The notes below the pieces were generated by a model, which was not told where the DNA came from, searched no databases, and saw only the letters and a program-made list of their open reading frames with translations. Below, piece after piece: positions 7,823 to 15,371 of a stretch of 45,066 bases of DNA (position 1 is its first letter; every line of letters starts with the position of its first letter). The translations under genes were made by a program, and so were the position numbers. Source of the stretch: Rhodospirillaceae bacterium (GTDB lineage Bacteria; Pseudomonadota; Alphaproteobacteria; Rhodospirillales; JABHCV01); contig JACNJU010000092.1 in assembly GCA_014382375.1 (NCBI GenBank), positions 1-45,066 of the forward strand, read 5' to 3'.

Positions 7823-9139
7823 ATGCGCATTGCGATGATTGGCACCGGCTATGTCGGCCTTGTTTCAGGTGCCTGTTTTTCAGAATTCGGCGTCGATGTG
7901 GTTTGCGTCGACAAGGACCAGGGCAAGATTGACCGGTTGGGCGAGGGTATCATGCCGATCTTCGAGCCGGGACTGGACGATCTGGTTGCCAGTAACGTCA
8001 AAGCCGGGCGCTTGAACTTTACCACCGACCTGAAACAGGCCGTTCGTGGCGCTGATGTGGTCTTTATTTGTGTCGGCACACCGACAGAACCCGGTGGTGG
8101 TCATGCAGATTTATCCTATGTGTACGGCGCGGCCCGTGAAATTGCAGAAGCCATCGATGGTTACGCGGTGGTCGTCAATAAATCGACGGTTCCTGTCGGT
8201 ACTGGAGACGAAGTTTCAAAGGTTATTGTTGAGGCTCGCCCAGATGCGGATTTCGATGTTGTCTCGAACCCCGAGTTCCTGCGTGAAGGATCGGCGATCA
8301 ACGATTTCATGCGCCCCGACAGGGTCGTTATCGGCACCGAAGTCGAGCGTGCCCAGGAAGTCATGCGCAACCTCTACAGGCCGCTTTATTTGATCGAAAC
8401 ACCGATATTGTTCACTCAGCGTCAGACGGCCGAGTTGATCAAGTATGCGGCCAATACGTTTCTGGCGACCAAAATTACTTTCATTAATGAAATTTCCGAT
8501 CTTTGCGAAAAGCTTGGTGCCGACGTGCAAGATGTCGCCAAGGGCATTGGCCTTGACGGACGGATCGGCTCCAAATTCCTGCACAGCGGACCAGGTTATG
8601 GTGGCTCGTGTTTTCCCAAGGATACCCTGGCGCTGGTCCACACGGCAAAAGATGTCGGTGCGCCTTTAAGGATTGTTGAAACCGTCGTTGATATCAATGA
8701 CAAGCGCAAGAAGCAGATGGCTGATCGTGTTATCGCTGCCTGTGACGGTTCGCTTGCCGGTAAGACAGTGGCGGTTCTGGGGGTGACCTTCAAGCCAAAT
8801 ACGGATGACATGCGTGACTCACCCAGCCTTGACATTATTCCGGCCATGCAAAAAGCCGGGGCGAAAATCCGCGCTTTTGATCCTGAAGGCATGAATGAAG
8901 CCAGGCAAATGCTCGACGGCGTCGATTGGTGCGAAGAGTCATACGCAACCATGGAAGGCGCGGACGTCCTGGTCATTATCACCGAATGGAACGCCTTTCG
9001 CGGGCTCGACTTCGAGCGTGTAAAAGCATTGCTGAGCAAGCCCGTCCTTGTCGATCTTCGCAACATTTACAATCCCAATGAAATGGCCGCAGTCGGCATT
9101 GATTATCACTGCCTTGGCCGTCCCAATGGATCGAAATAG
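7823..9139 (+). CDS. ugd: UDP-glucose 6-dehydrogenase
   Basis: Oxidises UDP-glucose to UDP-glucuronate with two NAD+. It has the Rossmann motif IGTGYVGLVSGACFSE at the N-terminus, the VGTPTEPGG loop, NPEFLREGSAI, the central LIKYAANTFLATKI helix and the catalytic cysteine at residue 263 in GGSCFPKD. The C-terminal UDP-binding domain has VLGVTFKPNTDDMRDSPS. Length 438 is normal. It starts directly after the galU stop and supplies uronic acid for surface polysaccharide. UDP-mannose-type substrates are less likely given the galU neighbour. Confidence 0.95.
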   Translation: MRIAMIGTGYVGLVSGACFSEFGVDVVCVDKDQGKIDRLGEGIMPIFEPGLDDLVASNVKAGRLNFTTDLKQAVRGADVVFICVGTPTEPGGGHADLSYVYGAAREIAEAIDGYAVVVNKSTVPVGTGDEVSKVIVEARPDADFDVVSNPEFLREGSAINDFMRPDRVVIGTEVERAQEVMRNLYRPLYLIETPILFTQRQTAELIKYAANTFLATKITFINEISDLCEKLGADVQDVAKGIGLDGRIGSKFLHSGPGYGGSCFPKDTLALVHTAKDVGAPLRIVETVVDINDKRKKQMADRVIAACDGSLAGKTVAVLGVTFKPNTDDMRDSPSLDIIPAMQKAGAKIRAFDPEGMNEARQMLDGVDWCEESYATMEGADVLVIITEWNAFRGLDFERVKALLSKPVLVDLRNIYNPNEMAAVGIDYHCLGRPNGSK

Positions 9140-9142
9140 GCG

Positions 9143-10531
9143 ATGATCCAGGCACGCCAACTGGATCCGACAATCCTGCGCGAATATGACATTCGAGGGA
9201 TTGTCGGCGATACCCTGAACCCGGAAGACGTGCGTGCTATTGCCCATGGTTTTGGCACCGTCGTTGCGCGGGATGGCGGCACCTGCGTTGCTATAGGCTA
9301 TGACGGCAGGCTTTCCTCACCCGAACTCGCCGCCGCCGCTGTTGAAGGCTTAAGCGCCGCCGGTTTGCGCGTTCTGAAAGTCGGTCGTGGCCCAAGCCCC
9401 ATGCTTTATTTCGCCACCCACGTGCTTGAGGCTGATGCCGGCATGATGATTACCGGCTCCCATAATCCGCCCGATTATAACGGCATCAAGATGTCATTGG
9501 GGACTGGCTCCTTCTTTGGTAATGATATCCAGAATCTGGGCAAGCTGGTCGCCGCGGGCGATTTTCTGAATGCCGTAGGGTCCGCCGAAGACTGCGCTGT
9601 ATTCGATGATTATATCGCCCGCTTGCAAAAGGATTATAGCGGTAACAAGGAACTGAGTGTTGCCTGGGACAACGGCAATGGGGCGGCTGGCGAGGCGCTG
9701 GTCAGTCTCGTCGCGGGACTTCCCGGTCGCCATATTCTGCTCAATGAAAAAATCGACGGCACATTCCCGGCCCATCACCCGGACCCGACGGTCGAGGCTA
9801 ATCTTCAACAATTGAAAGATACGGTTATCGCCGAAAGCTGCGATATGGGCATTGCCTTTGATGGCGATGGCGACCGCATCGGCCTTGTCGACAGTCAGGG
9901 CCGGGTTTTGTGGGGTGACCAGATGATGGTGGTATTGGCACGTGAGGTTTTGCGCGACTTGCCCGGCGCAACCATTATCATCGATGTGAAGGCCAGCCAG
10001 GTCTTTTTTGACGAGATCAAGGCAATGGGTGGCAATCCGTTGATGTGGAAAACCGGCCATTCACTGATCAAGGCGAAAATGCAGGAAATCGGCGCCCCGC
10101 TGGCTGGCGAGATGAGCGCCCATATATTCTTCAAGCACCGCTATTACGGCTTTGATGATGCGCTTTATGCGGCCGTCCGCCTGATGTCTATTGTCGCCTC
10201 AAGCGATCAGACCCTTGATGACATGCTCGACGCCATGCCGCACATGCTCAACACCCCGGAGCTGCGATTCGATTGTCCCGAAGAACGAAAATTCAAAATT
10301 GTCGAGGAAGTTGCCGAACGCCTGAAGTCAATGAGCGGCATCACCGTCCACGATATGGACGGTGTGCGCGTCCAATCCGATGACGGCTGGTGGTTGCTCA
10401 GGGCATCGAACACCCAGGCGGTGCTGGTCGCCCGCTGTGAGTCGACAACGCCGGAAGGGCTGGAAAGTTTGAAAGTGACGCTGACAAACCAGCTCCGCGA
10501 AAGCGGCCTGGAACCAGCGCTCTTCGACTAA
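9143..10531 (+). CDS. manB: Phosphomannomutase/phosphoglucomutase (AlgC/ManB type)
   Basis: Interconverts hexose-6-phosphate and hexose-1-phosphate, feeding GalU (glucose-1-P) and GDP-mannose synthesis. The phosphoserine loop TGSHNPPDYNG has the active serine at residue 106; the metal loop DGDGDRIG begins at residue 240, the sugar-specificity loop is GEMSAHIFF, and the phosphate-binding C-terminus has LLRASNTQAVLVARCES. Length 462 matches the Pseudomonas AlgC type. It begins three bases after the ugd stop. Its own stop overlaps the stop of the convergent carboxypeptidase gene. Dual glucose/mannose specificity is family knowledge, not seen here. Confidence 0.92.
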   Translation: MIQARQLDPTILREYDIRGIVGDTLNPEDVRAIAHGFGTVVARDGGTCVAIGYDGRLSSPELAAAAVEGLSAAGLRVLKVGRGPSPMLYFATHVLEADAGMMITGSHNPPDYNGIKMSLGTGSFFGNDIQNLGKLVAAGDFLNAVGSAEDCAVFDDYIARLQKDYSGNKELSVAWDNGNGAAGEALVSLVAGLPGRHILLNEKIDGTFPAHHPDPTVEANLQQLKDTVIAESCDMGIAFDGDGDRIGLVDSQGRVLWGDQMMVVLAREVLRDLPGATIIIDVKASQVFFDEIKAMGGNPLMWKTGHSLIKAKMQEIGAPLAGEMSAHIFFKHRYYGFDDALYAAVRLMSIVASSDQTLDDMLDAMPHMLNTPELRFDCPEERKFKIVEEVAERLKSMSGITVHDMDGVRVQSDDGWWLLRASNTQAVLVARCESTTPEGLESLKVTLTNQLRESGLEPALFD

Positions 10532-11688
10532 CCAGTCGACGCCAGTTGTTGCAGGGGTTGTTTCATTCTCAATTCCATACAATTGATATTGCGGCGTTTG
10601 AGAACCTTGCAGGCGCGGTAGGCCTGACGTTTGCTGATGCCCAGAATACGGGCCCGGTAGATGGGTTTGCGGACACCTTTATTCAGCGGCACGACCCGGA
10701 TATGGCCGTCAAATAGCAAGTCGGGGGCCTTCTCAATGGCCAGACGGGCAATTTTATAGGCGGGCTCCGTGGTTTTGTAGGCACCGACCTGAATGCCCCA
10801 TTGCAACTTGGCAAGGACCTTGTCCCGTTCTTTCTTCGAGACTTTCGCCTTTGCCGCAATATCGGCGTGGGTGGTATCAAGCTTGTCGTAGCTTTTGTTG
10901 AGAAGCTTGGCCATGTGCTTGTCACGGGCGCGGGATGTGCGGCCACCGAAAACAACACCAATCAGGCGCTGGCCATTTCGTTCAACCGATGCGACCAGAT
11001 TAAACCCGGAGGCCCGAATGTATCCGGTTTTGATGCCATCAGTGCCCTTGTATGTTTTCAGCAAGCCGTTGTGGTTTTTGTGGACAAGGCCCTTGTGGGA
11101 AAACGTTTTGGTCGAAAAATAATAGTAATACTGCGGAAAATCCTTGAACAGCCTGAGCGCCAGCGTCGCCATGTCCTTGGCCGTAGAAAGCTGGCCGCGA
11201 TGGGGCAACCCAGAGGCATTGCGGAATGTCGTGCGTGCCATACCGATGGCGCGGGCTTTGGATGTCATCGACAGGGCAAATTTGCGTTCGGTGCCGCCAA
11301 GATTTTCACCGATGGCCGTGGCGACGTCGTTTGCCGACTTGGTGACAATGGCCAGAATAGCCTCTTCGTATGTAATCCTGTCATCCTTTGAAAGACCCAG
11401 TTTCGACGAAGGCTGGCGGGCGGCGCGGGCTGATATTTTGAGGTTTTGTTCGAGCCGAATTCGACCATCCTCCAGCGCTTCGAAGACCATGTAAAGGGTC
11501 ATCATCTTGGTCAGCGAGGCAGGATAATTGCGGGTCTCGGCGTTGATTTGATGGAGCACTGTGCCGGTTTCGGCGTCAATTACATAAGATGCGTACTTTG
11601 CCTGAACAGGGACCGGAGCGAGCAGGAAAACTGCGGCAAATAACCAGACCGCCAAAAGCTTCCGAAAATTCCCCTTAATGGTCCCCAA
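10528..11688 (-). CDS. Penicillin-binding D-alanyl-D-alanine carboxypeptidase with C-terminal SPOR-like domain
   Basis: Trims the terminal D-Ala of peptidoglycan pentapeptides in the periplasm. After a signal peptide (VWLFAAVFLLAPVPVQA), the three active-site motifs are intact: SLTK (Ser58 and Lys61), SAN in TKSANDVATA, and KTG in DGIKTGYI. The C-terminal portion (WGIQVGAYKTTEPAYKIA and RARILGISKRQAYRACKVL) looks like a SPOR domain, which binds denuded glycan at the septum. I chose a TTG start at 11688 because AGGA lies eight bases upstream; another TTG at 11754 is in frame but lacks such a site. Length from the chosen start is 386. Confidence 0.9.
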   Translation of the reverse strand: MGTIKGNFRKLLAVWLFAAVFLLAPVPVQAKYASYVIDAETGTVLHQINAETRNYPASLTKMMTLYMVFEALEDGRIRLEQNLKISARAARQPSSKLGLSKDDRITYEEAILAIVTKSANDVATAIGENLGGTERKFALSMTSKARAIGMARTTFRNASGLPHRGQLSTAKDMATLALRLFKDFPQYYYYFSTKTFSHKGLVHKNHNGLLKTYKGTDGIKTGYIRASGFNLVASVERNGQRLIGVVFGGRTSRARDKHMAKLLNKSYDKLDTTHADIAAKAKVSKKERDKVLAKLQWGIQVGAYKTTEPAYKIARLAIEKAPDLLFDGHIRVVPLNKGVRKPIYRARILGISKRQAYRACKVLKRRNINCMELRMKQPLQQLASTG

Positions 11689-11776
11689 GTCTGCTTTCCT
11701 GCTTTCTTTTTCAATATTGACCAGAACATTACCTAACCGACGCCAGGATAACAATTAATTAAGATCGTACCGATTA

Positions 11777-12058
11777 TCAGTCTTCAATGCGGGTAATCAG
11801 TTGATGATCGGCTAATTCGGAAAGCAGCTTGACCATATCGGTCTTCACCGACGTGGAATCGGCGTCAGGAAAAGCCAGACAAAGGATGTTCGCCGCTTCC
11901 TCGCCGCTTGTTTCGTCTTCCAGCAGCCGCCATAAGGCCGCGCCGATGGAATTCAGGTGGTAAAGCGCCTCGTTTTCAGGATTGACCAGAAAAATTACAT
12001 CATCAATCTCTCGTTCTGTAATCCCTGGCTTTCGGGTATAGCGTTGTTTCATGGGCAT
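11777..12058 (-). CDS. PqqD-like protein (RiPP recognition element fold)
   Basis: A 93-residue protein with the PqqD pattern: a beta hairpin (VIFLVNPENEALYHLNSIG), then AALWRLLEDETSGEEAANIL and the C-terminal helices with VKLLSELADHQLI. PqqD and related RRE domains hold the leader peptide of a ribosomal peptide while a partner enzyme modifies it. The gene overlaps the end of the HprK-like gene (ATG at 12058, or ATGA overlap at 12052), so the two are translationally coupled. No radical SAM enzyme or PQQ gene is nearby, arguing against PQQ synthesis. Pairs of PqqD-like and HprK-related proteins are known in proteobacteria with undefined roles; membership in that group is my inference. Confidence 0.78.
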   Translation of the reverse strand: MPMKQRYTRKPGITEREIDDVIFLVNPENEALYHLNSIGAALWRLLEDETSGEEAANILCLAFPDADSTSVKTDMVKLLSELADHQLITRIED

Positions 12059-12888
12059 GGTTTGAACTCTTTGATCAAGTGCTGCGCCGCAGTGGCGCCA
12101 TCAGGGTAGCGCAAAGTGAATCGTCTGGCAGCATCGCTGATGTCATGTAGGCGGTCCAGGGTCTCAAGGGCTGATACCTGTACTGAAAAATTCTGCAAAA
12201 TGGTCCTTTTCAGGATATCTGCGGTCGATGCGGGGAGCATTTCCAAAGGAGCTTGTGGGTCGCGGTGAAGCTCGACGATGCCTTTAATCGGTGAGGTTTC
12301 CCGGTATGGTGCCAGTTCGCCGGGTCGGAGTTTCAGATACAGAAACCTGCTGCTTTCCGGCCCGCGCCTGTCGTGTACAAAGGTATCGAAGGTTTCGCCG
12401 CCGTCTTCTGGCAGCGGCTGCCTGAGGCGTGGCAGGATGCCTGGCGACATGCCAAGATTGTCACTGGTGATGTAGAGAACATCATCGGCGAATATTTTCA
12501 CGCCCAATGATGCCAGATGCGCCATCAGCGTGCTTTTGCCGGCGTTATAGGTGCTGGGGAACAAGTATAAGCCATCACCGAAATCAGCGGCAGCGGTATG
12601 TAGACACAACAGAGAGGGATCATCGGCAACGACGCACTTGAAGGCATCAACCAGAAAGTCACATGCCGCATTGATAATGTTGGGATAAACGGCAGGCTCT
12701 GATAACCATTCTGAACGGCGGCTATAACCGTGGCTGGATTTGCTGATGGTGATGGCTGGGGCGGGATTTTGCGAACCCTTGAGCTTGTGAAATGACCAGC
12801 CGTGCAGGATGGACGAGATGGCCGGGGCCATCTCGTCACAGCCGTTTATAGCGACAGGGCGCTTCATATCATCAAAAGCGATTAACAC
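12049..12888 (-). CDS. HprK-related P-loop kinase-like protein
   Basis: A 279-residue protein resembling the catalytic core of HPr kinase/phosphorylase. The P-loop is STYNAGKST (residues 112-120), with serine where the first glycine is usual; VKIFADDVLYI (Asp135 and Asp136) matches the HprK strand that follows, and PRLRQPLP comes after it. HprK phosphorylates a serine in HPr, but no HPr, PTS gene or HPr-binding C-terminal region is visible, so the substrate is probably different. The start is GTG at 12888, preceded by nine G residues that may act as the ribosome site; an ATG at 12867 is the alternative. It is coupled to the PqqD-like gene and lies downstream of the glycine-rich gene. Confidence 0.72.
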   Translation of the reverse strand: MLIAFDDMKRPVAINGCDEMAPAISSILHGWSFHKLKGSQNPAPAITISKSSHGYSRRSEWLSEPAVYPNIINAACDFLVDAFKCVVADDPSLLCLHTAAADFGDGLYLFPSTYNAGKSTLMAHLASLGVKIFADDVLYITSDNLGMSPGILPRLRQPLPEDGGETFDTFVHDRRGPESSRFLYLKLRPGELAPYRETSPIKGIVELHRDPQAPLEMLPASTADILKRTILQNFSVQVSALETLDRLHDISDAARRFTLRYPDGATAAQHLIKEFKPCP

Positions 12889-12893
12889 GTTTA

Positions 12894-12910
12894 CCCCCCC
12901 CCAAAAAAAA
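12894..12910. repeat. C9/A8 homopolymer junction before the HprK-like start
   Basis: Nine C (12894-12902) followed by eight A (12903-12910). On the minus strand this is T8 then G9, lying between the terminator hairpin and the GTG start, with five bases (TAAAC) between the G-run and GTG. The G-run could serve as a Shine-Dalgarno site, and such tracts can change length by slippage. Confidence 0.6.
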
Positions 12911-12944
12911 GAGTCGCACCGACGTGATTATACGCCGGTGCGAC
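12903..12944 (-). terminator. Rho-independent terminator between glycine-rich and HprK-like genes
   Basis: A 12-base stem (GTCGCACCGGCG / CGTCGGTGCGAC, one G-U pair) with an 8-base loop occupies 12913-12944. On the minus strand it is followed by TC and then eight T. It lies 50 bases past the stop of the glycine-rich gene and 15 bases before the GTG of the HprK-like gene, so it should partly or fully separate their expression. Confidence 0.85.
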
Positions 12945-12994
12945 TTTATACAAAAAAAGGACTGGTCGGGGAGATTTCCCCAGGCCGTAGGCGG

Positions 12995-13702
12995 CTAGAC
13001 GCCGCCTGCGATGCCACCCGTTCCTGCTCCGGCGCCAGCGCCTGCTCCGCCAGTGCCTGTTCCGCCGGTACCAGCGCCTGCGCCTGCAGCCGCAACGCCC
13101 GTTCCAGTTCCGGCTGTTGCCGTTCCAGTTCCGGCAGTTGCTCCAGCACCAGCATTAGCGGCTGCGCTCTGTGCTTGATCGGCAGCATTAGCGGCTGCGC
13201 TTTGTGCTTGATCGGCAGCATTAGCGGCTTCGCTATCAGCGTCACCACCCGAAGCACCGCCACCACCAGCTCCGGCATCGGCAGAATCACCACCACCGGA
13301 AGCACTGCCACCACCAGCTCCGCCATCGGCAGTATCACCACCACCGGAAGCACTGGCGGCGTTACCACCGCCACCGGAAGCTCCGCCGGCGTTACCACCG
13401 CCACCGGAAGCTCCGCCGGCGTTACCACCGCCGCCAGCACTATCACCGCCGCCACTTCCACCAGTATCACTGCCGCCGCCGCTGTCGCCACTTTCGCCGC
13501 CGCCGCCACTGCCGCCGCCACCACCGCCGCCATCACCACCTTCACCGCCGTCTCCACCGCCGGATGCAGCAGCAGGGTTGAGTTTCATCAAGACAGGGGT
13601 TGCATAAATAACGGCGAACGTAAGACCCAGCTTAGACAAAGCGTGTCGCCGTCCGGGATTGATTCTCTGGTCGTCATTTGAGTTGTTTAAGATATTGTCC
13701 AT
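12995..13702 (-). CDS. Glycine-rich low-complexity exported protein with Tat-like leader
   Basis: A 235-residue protein in two parts. Residues 1-47 form a leader with twin arginines (Arg18-Arg19, GRRHALSKLG), a hydrophobic stretch (LTFAVIYATPVLM) and an Ala-rich possible cleavage site. Residues 48-235 consist almost only of Gly, Ser, Ala, Asp, Asn, Thr and a few Glu, Gln, Val and Ile, with no Cys or aromatic residue. Internal repeats include NAGGASGGGG twice and DQAQSAAANAA twice, mirrored by 30- and 33-base DNA repeats. Export by Tat or Sec to a surface role, or use as a modified peptide substrate of the adjacent PqqD/HprK-like pair, is inference. I recognise no named family. Confidence 0.65.
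   Translation of the reverse strand: MDNILNNSNDDQRINPGRRHALSKLGLTFAVIYATPVLMKLNPAAASGGGDGGEGGDGGGGGGGSGGGGESGDSGGGSDTGGSGGGDSAGGGGNAGGASGGGGNAGGASGGGGNAASASGGGDTADGGAGGGSASGGGDSADAGAGGGGASGGDADSEAANAADQAQSAAANAADQAQSAAANAGAGATAGTGTATAGTGTGVAAAGAGAGTGGTGTGGAGAGAGAGTGGIAGGV
13167..13445. repeat. Tandem in-frame repeats inside the glycine-rich gene
   Basis: A 33-base unit containing GCAGCATTAGCGGCTGCGCT is repeated near 13155-13225, and a 30-base unit containing GGAAGCTCCGCCGGCGTTAC is repeated near 13374-13434. All copies keep the reading frame. They encode DQAQSAAANAA-type and NAGGASGGGG-type peptide repeats, so copy-number change would alter protein length without a frameshift. Confidence 0.6.
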
Positions 13703-13770
13703 CTTGGTTTCTCCTTTTCAGGCCGACGTTAAATATTTTCGGCCAACGTGTATTACCGCCCTTAAAAATG

Positions 13771-14703
13771 TTAGGGAACCCGTTGCCAGAGCCCCGTTTC
13801 CTGTTTGCAGACGGTGCGATAGTTGACCCGTTTGCGGTCTTTGAATTGGTATGTGCTCTGATACTCTCGACAGGCAACCCCGTTGGCACCTTGAAACGAT
13901 CTGAGCGGCGTCAGGGTTGCGCTCAGGGAACCGTCGGGTCTGTTCCAGGTCGTTGCCATGCCATCGGCATTGTCATTCAGAACTTTCTGGACTGTATTAA
14001 TCAGGATCGCCTGTTCATTGCCCGGCAGAGCCGTGGAATTGAAACCATAACTGACCAGTTCGCGCTGGCGGCTGGGACGACTGGTGTAGGTGTCGGTCCG
14101 TTTGACGTAATGACCGACCTCCGGGGCGTAGTAGAATGTTCGGGTCTGACGCCAGAAGCTGGTACCGTCCAGATAACGGTAGCAGGGGATCTTGAAGACG
14201 TTGAAGGTGCCAGCGGGTACGTCCAGCGATAGCGTTCCCTCGACAAGGCATTGCCAGCTTTGTTTGTATTCGTTGTGTGTTGAGGCGTCATTGGCATCGA
14301 CAGATTGTTTGTAATCGAAGCGGCCACTGGCGCCGACTTGAAGTGGCCACAACATTTTCGCATCAGCAGTTGTTGTTGAACTGCTGCGGCGGGTGCGGTT
14401 CTGCCAGGCAATATCGGGAAGCAGGAAATTGCGATGGATCCAGCGAATGATACCGCGATCATCGCGCCAGGTGATCTTTTCGCCATCAATCTCAATGACA
14501 GTGTCGGTGCGACCGTCGTCAAAGATAAAACTCTCACCGACGACGTAATCGGGTAAATTTTCCGCCGTCATCTGTGGACCGGTGTGAAACGGCGTTGCTT
14601 CCTTGGCCACTCCGGGCATCTGGGCACAGCCGCCAGCAAGTAACAACGTGCCTAGTGTGGCAAAAAGAAGGGGTTTGCTGAAAAACCCGGTGAAGAAATT
14701 CAT
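13771..14703 (-). CDS. Lipoprotein with RT0821-like surface-antigen C-terminal domain
   Basis: The N-terminus is a lipoprotein signal: a hydrophobic run (PLLFATLGTLLLAGG) followed by Cys26 (LLAGGCAQ). The middle region has beta-rich sequence with DGEKITWRDDRG and YAPEVGHYVKR, the latter like domains that read transformed or oxidised lipoprotein surfaces. The last 60 residues (LTPLRSFQGANGVACREYQ, then TVCKQETGLWQRV) match the C-terminal domain of RT0821/COG4520 proteins. I chose ATG 14703, which places the signal at the start; ATG 14724 is close, and the long extension to 14877 has no signal-like sequence. It heads the minus-strand tandem with the glycine-rich gene, 68 bases apart. The function is unknown. 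Confidence 0.7.
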   Translation of the reverse strand: MNFFTGFFSKPLLFATLGTLLLAGGCAQMPGVAKEATPFHTGPQMTAENLPDYVVGESFIFDDGRTDTVIEIDGEKITWRDDRGIIRWIHRNFLLPDIAWQNRTRRSSSTTTADAKMLWPLQVGASGRFDYKQSVDANDASTHNEYKQSWQCLVEGTLSLDVPAGTFNVFKIPCYRYLDGTSFWRQTRTFYYAPEVGHYVKRTDTYTSRPSRQRELVSYGFNSTALPGNEQAILINTVQKVLNDNADGMATTWNRPDGSLSATLTPLRSFQGANGVACREYQSTYQFKDRKRVNYRTVCKQETGLWQRVP

Positions 14704-15009
14704 CTTATTCACGGCACATACCATCCTTGATTTGTTTTCCCATCCCGGAATGCCGATATGCTTAAGGGGTCGGCGGCAACTGGGTTTCGATTCGTTGTTA
14801 AAGATAGTGGGTAGTACCTGAACAGAAGATGAACCCAATTTTTTAAAGATTCGCGAAATAAAACAGTAACTTAACATTATTTTCCCAGGATTGGCGGTTG
14901 ATCAATATCAAGTGAAAATGTCGTTCGCCCCTTTTCCGCAGGTTAAAAAATCACATATAATACGAAAGTTGTGAGCAGACCTTTCTGTGTTGAGAGCCAA
15001 AGGATTTTC
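14704..15009. other. Divergent intergenic region, lipoprotein gene / clpS
   Basis: About 300 bases without a supported gene. It must carry the promoters for the minus-strand lipoprotein gene and for clpS. The clpS-proximal part is AT-rich and includes TATAAT at 14956-14961. No RNA gene, repeat or further operator is evident. Confidence 0.5.
14956..14961 (+). promoter_or_regulatory. Candidate -10 element for clpS-clpA
   Basis: An exact TATAAT lies 48 bases before the clpS ATG, within CACATATAATACG. The matching -35 position (around 14932-14939) reads only TTTTCC-like bases and is weak, so the promoter call rests on the -10 and its position. Confidence 0.4.
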
Positions 15010-15366
15010 ATGAGTAAGCAATACGGCGCAAGTGTTCCGGGAAACGGTCGAGGCGATGATGACTTTGAAGTCGGAATCGCAACAAAAACGCGCCCGAAAA
15101 CCAAAAAACCGGCAATGTATAAAGTGCTGATGTTGAACGACGATTATACACCCATGGAATTTGTCGTTCATGTTCTAGAGCGATATTTTGGCAAATCCTC
15201 TGAAGAATCGACCCGAATCATGCTGCATGTGCATCAGCGCGGTGTCGGGGTTTGTGGGGTTTTTACCCATGAATTGGCGGAAACCAAGGCTACACAAGTG
15301 ATGGACCTGGCCCGTCAAAACGACCACCCGTTACAATGCACCATCGAAAAAGACGGAGACGATTAA
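15010..15366 (+). CDS. clpS: ATP-dependent Clp protease adaptor ClpS
   Basis: Delivers N-degron substrates to ClpAP. The core matches Clp[46 protein letters not shown] and [12 protein letters not shown], with the substrate-pocket residues of the [10 protein letters not shown] loop present. The 118 residues include a polar N-terminal tail that contacts ClpA. The ATG at 15010 has AAAGGA six bases upstream; an in-frame start at 14971 lacks this. clpA starts five bases after the stop. An aat gene, whose product makes N-degrons by adding Leu/Phe, is also in this window at 28392-29078. Confidence 0.96.
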   Translation: MSKQYGASVPGNGRGDDDFEVGIATKTRPKTKKPAMYKVLMLNDDYTPMEFVVHVLERYFGKSSEESTRIMLHVHQRGVGVCGVFTHELAETKATQVMDLARQNDHPLQCTIEKDGDD

Positions 15367-15371
15367 CCCTT

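Noticed and set aside
11777-12058. PqqD-like gene as part of a PQQ synthesis operon
   Set aside because: No pqqA, pqqB, pqqC or pqqE is present. The coupled gene is an HprK-like protein instead.
13155-13445. Short tandem repeats that might suggest a CRISPR array
   Set aside because: Units are directly adjacent, in frame and lack unique spacers. They encode protein repeats.
12809-13681. Plus-strand 290-codon open frame, rich in Thr, Ala and Ser, opposite the glycine-rich gene
   Set aside because: It is the mirror of GC-rich repeats (Gly codons read as Thr/Ala/Ser codons) and has no leader or ribosome site. The minus-strand frame has a leader with signal-like features and a downstream terminator.
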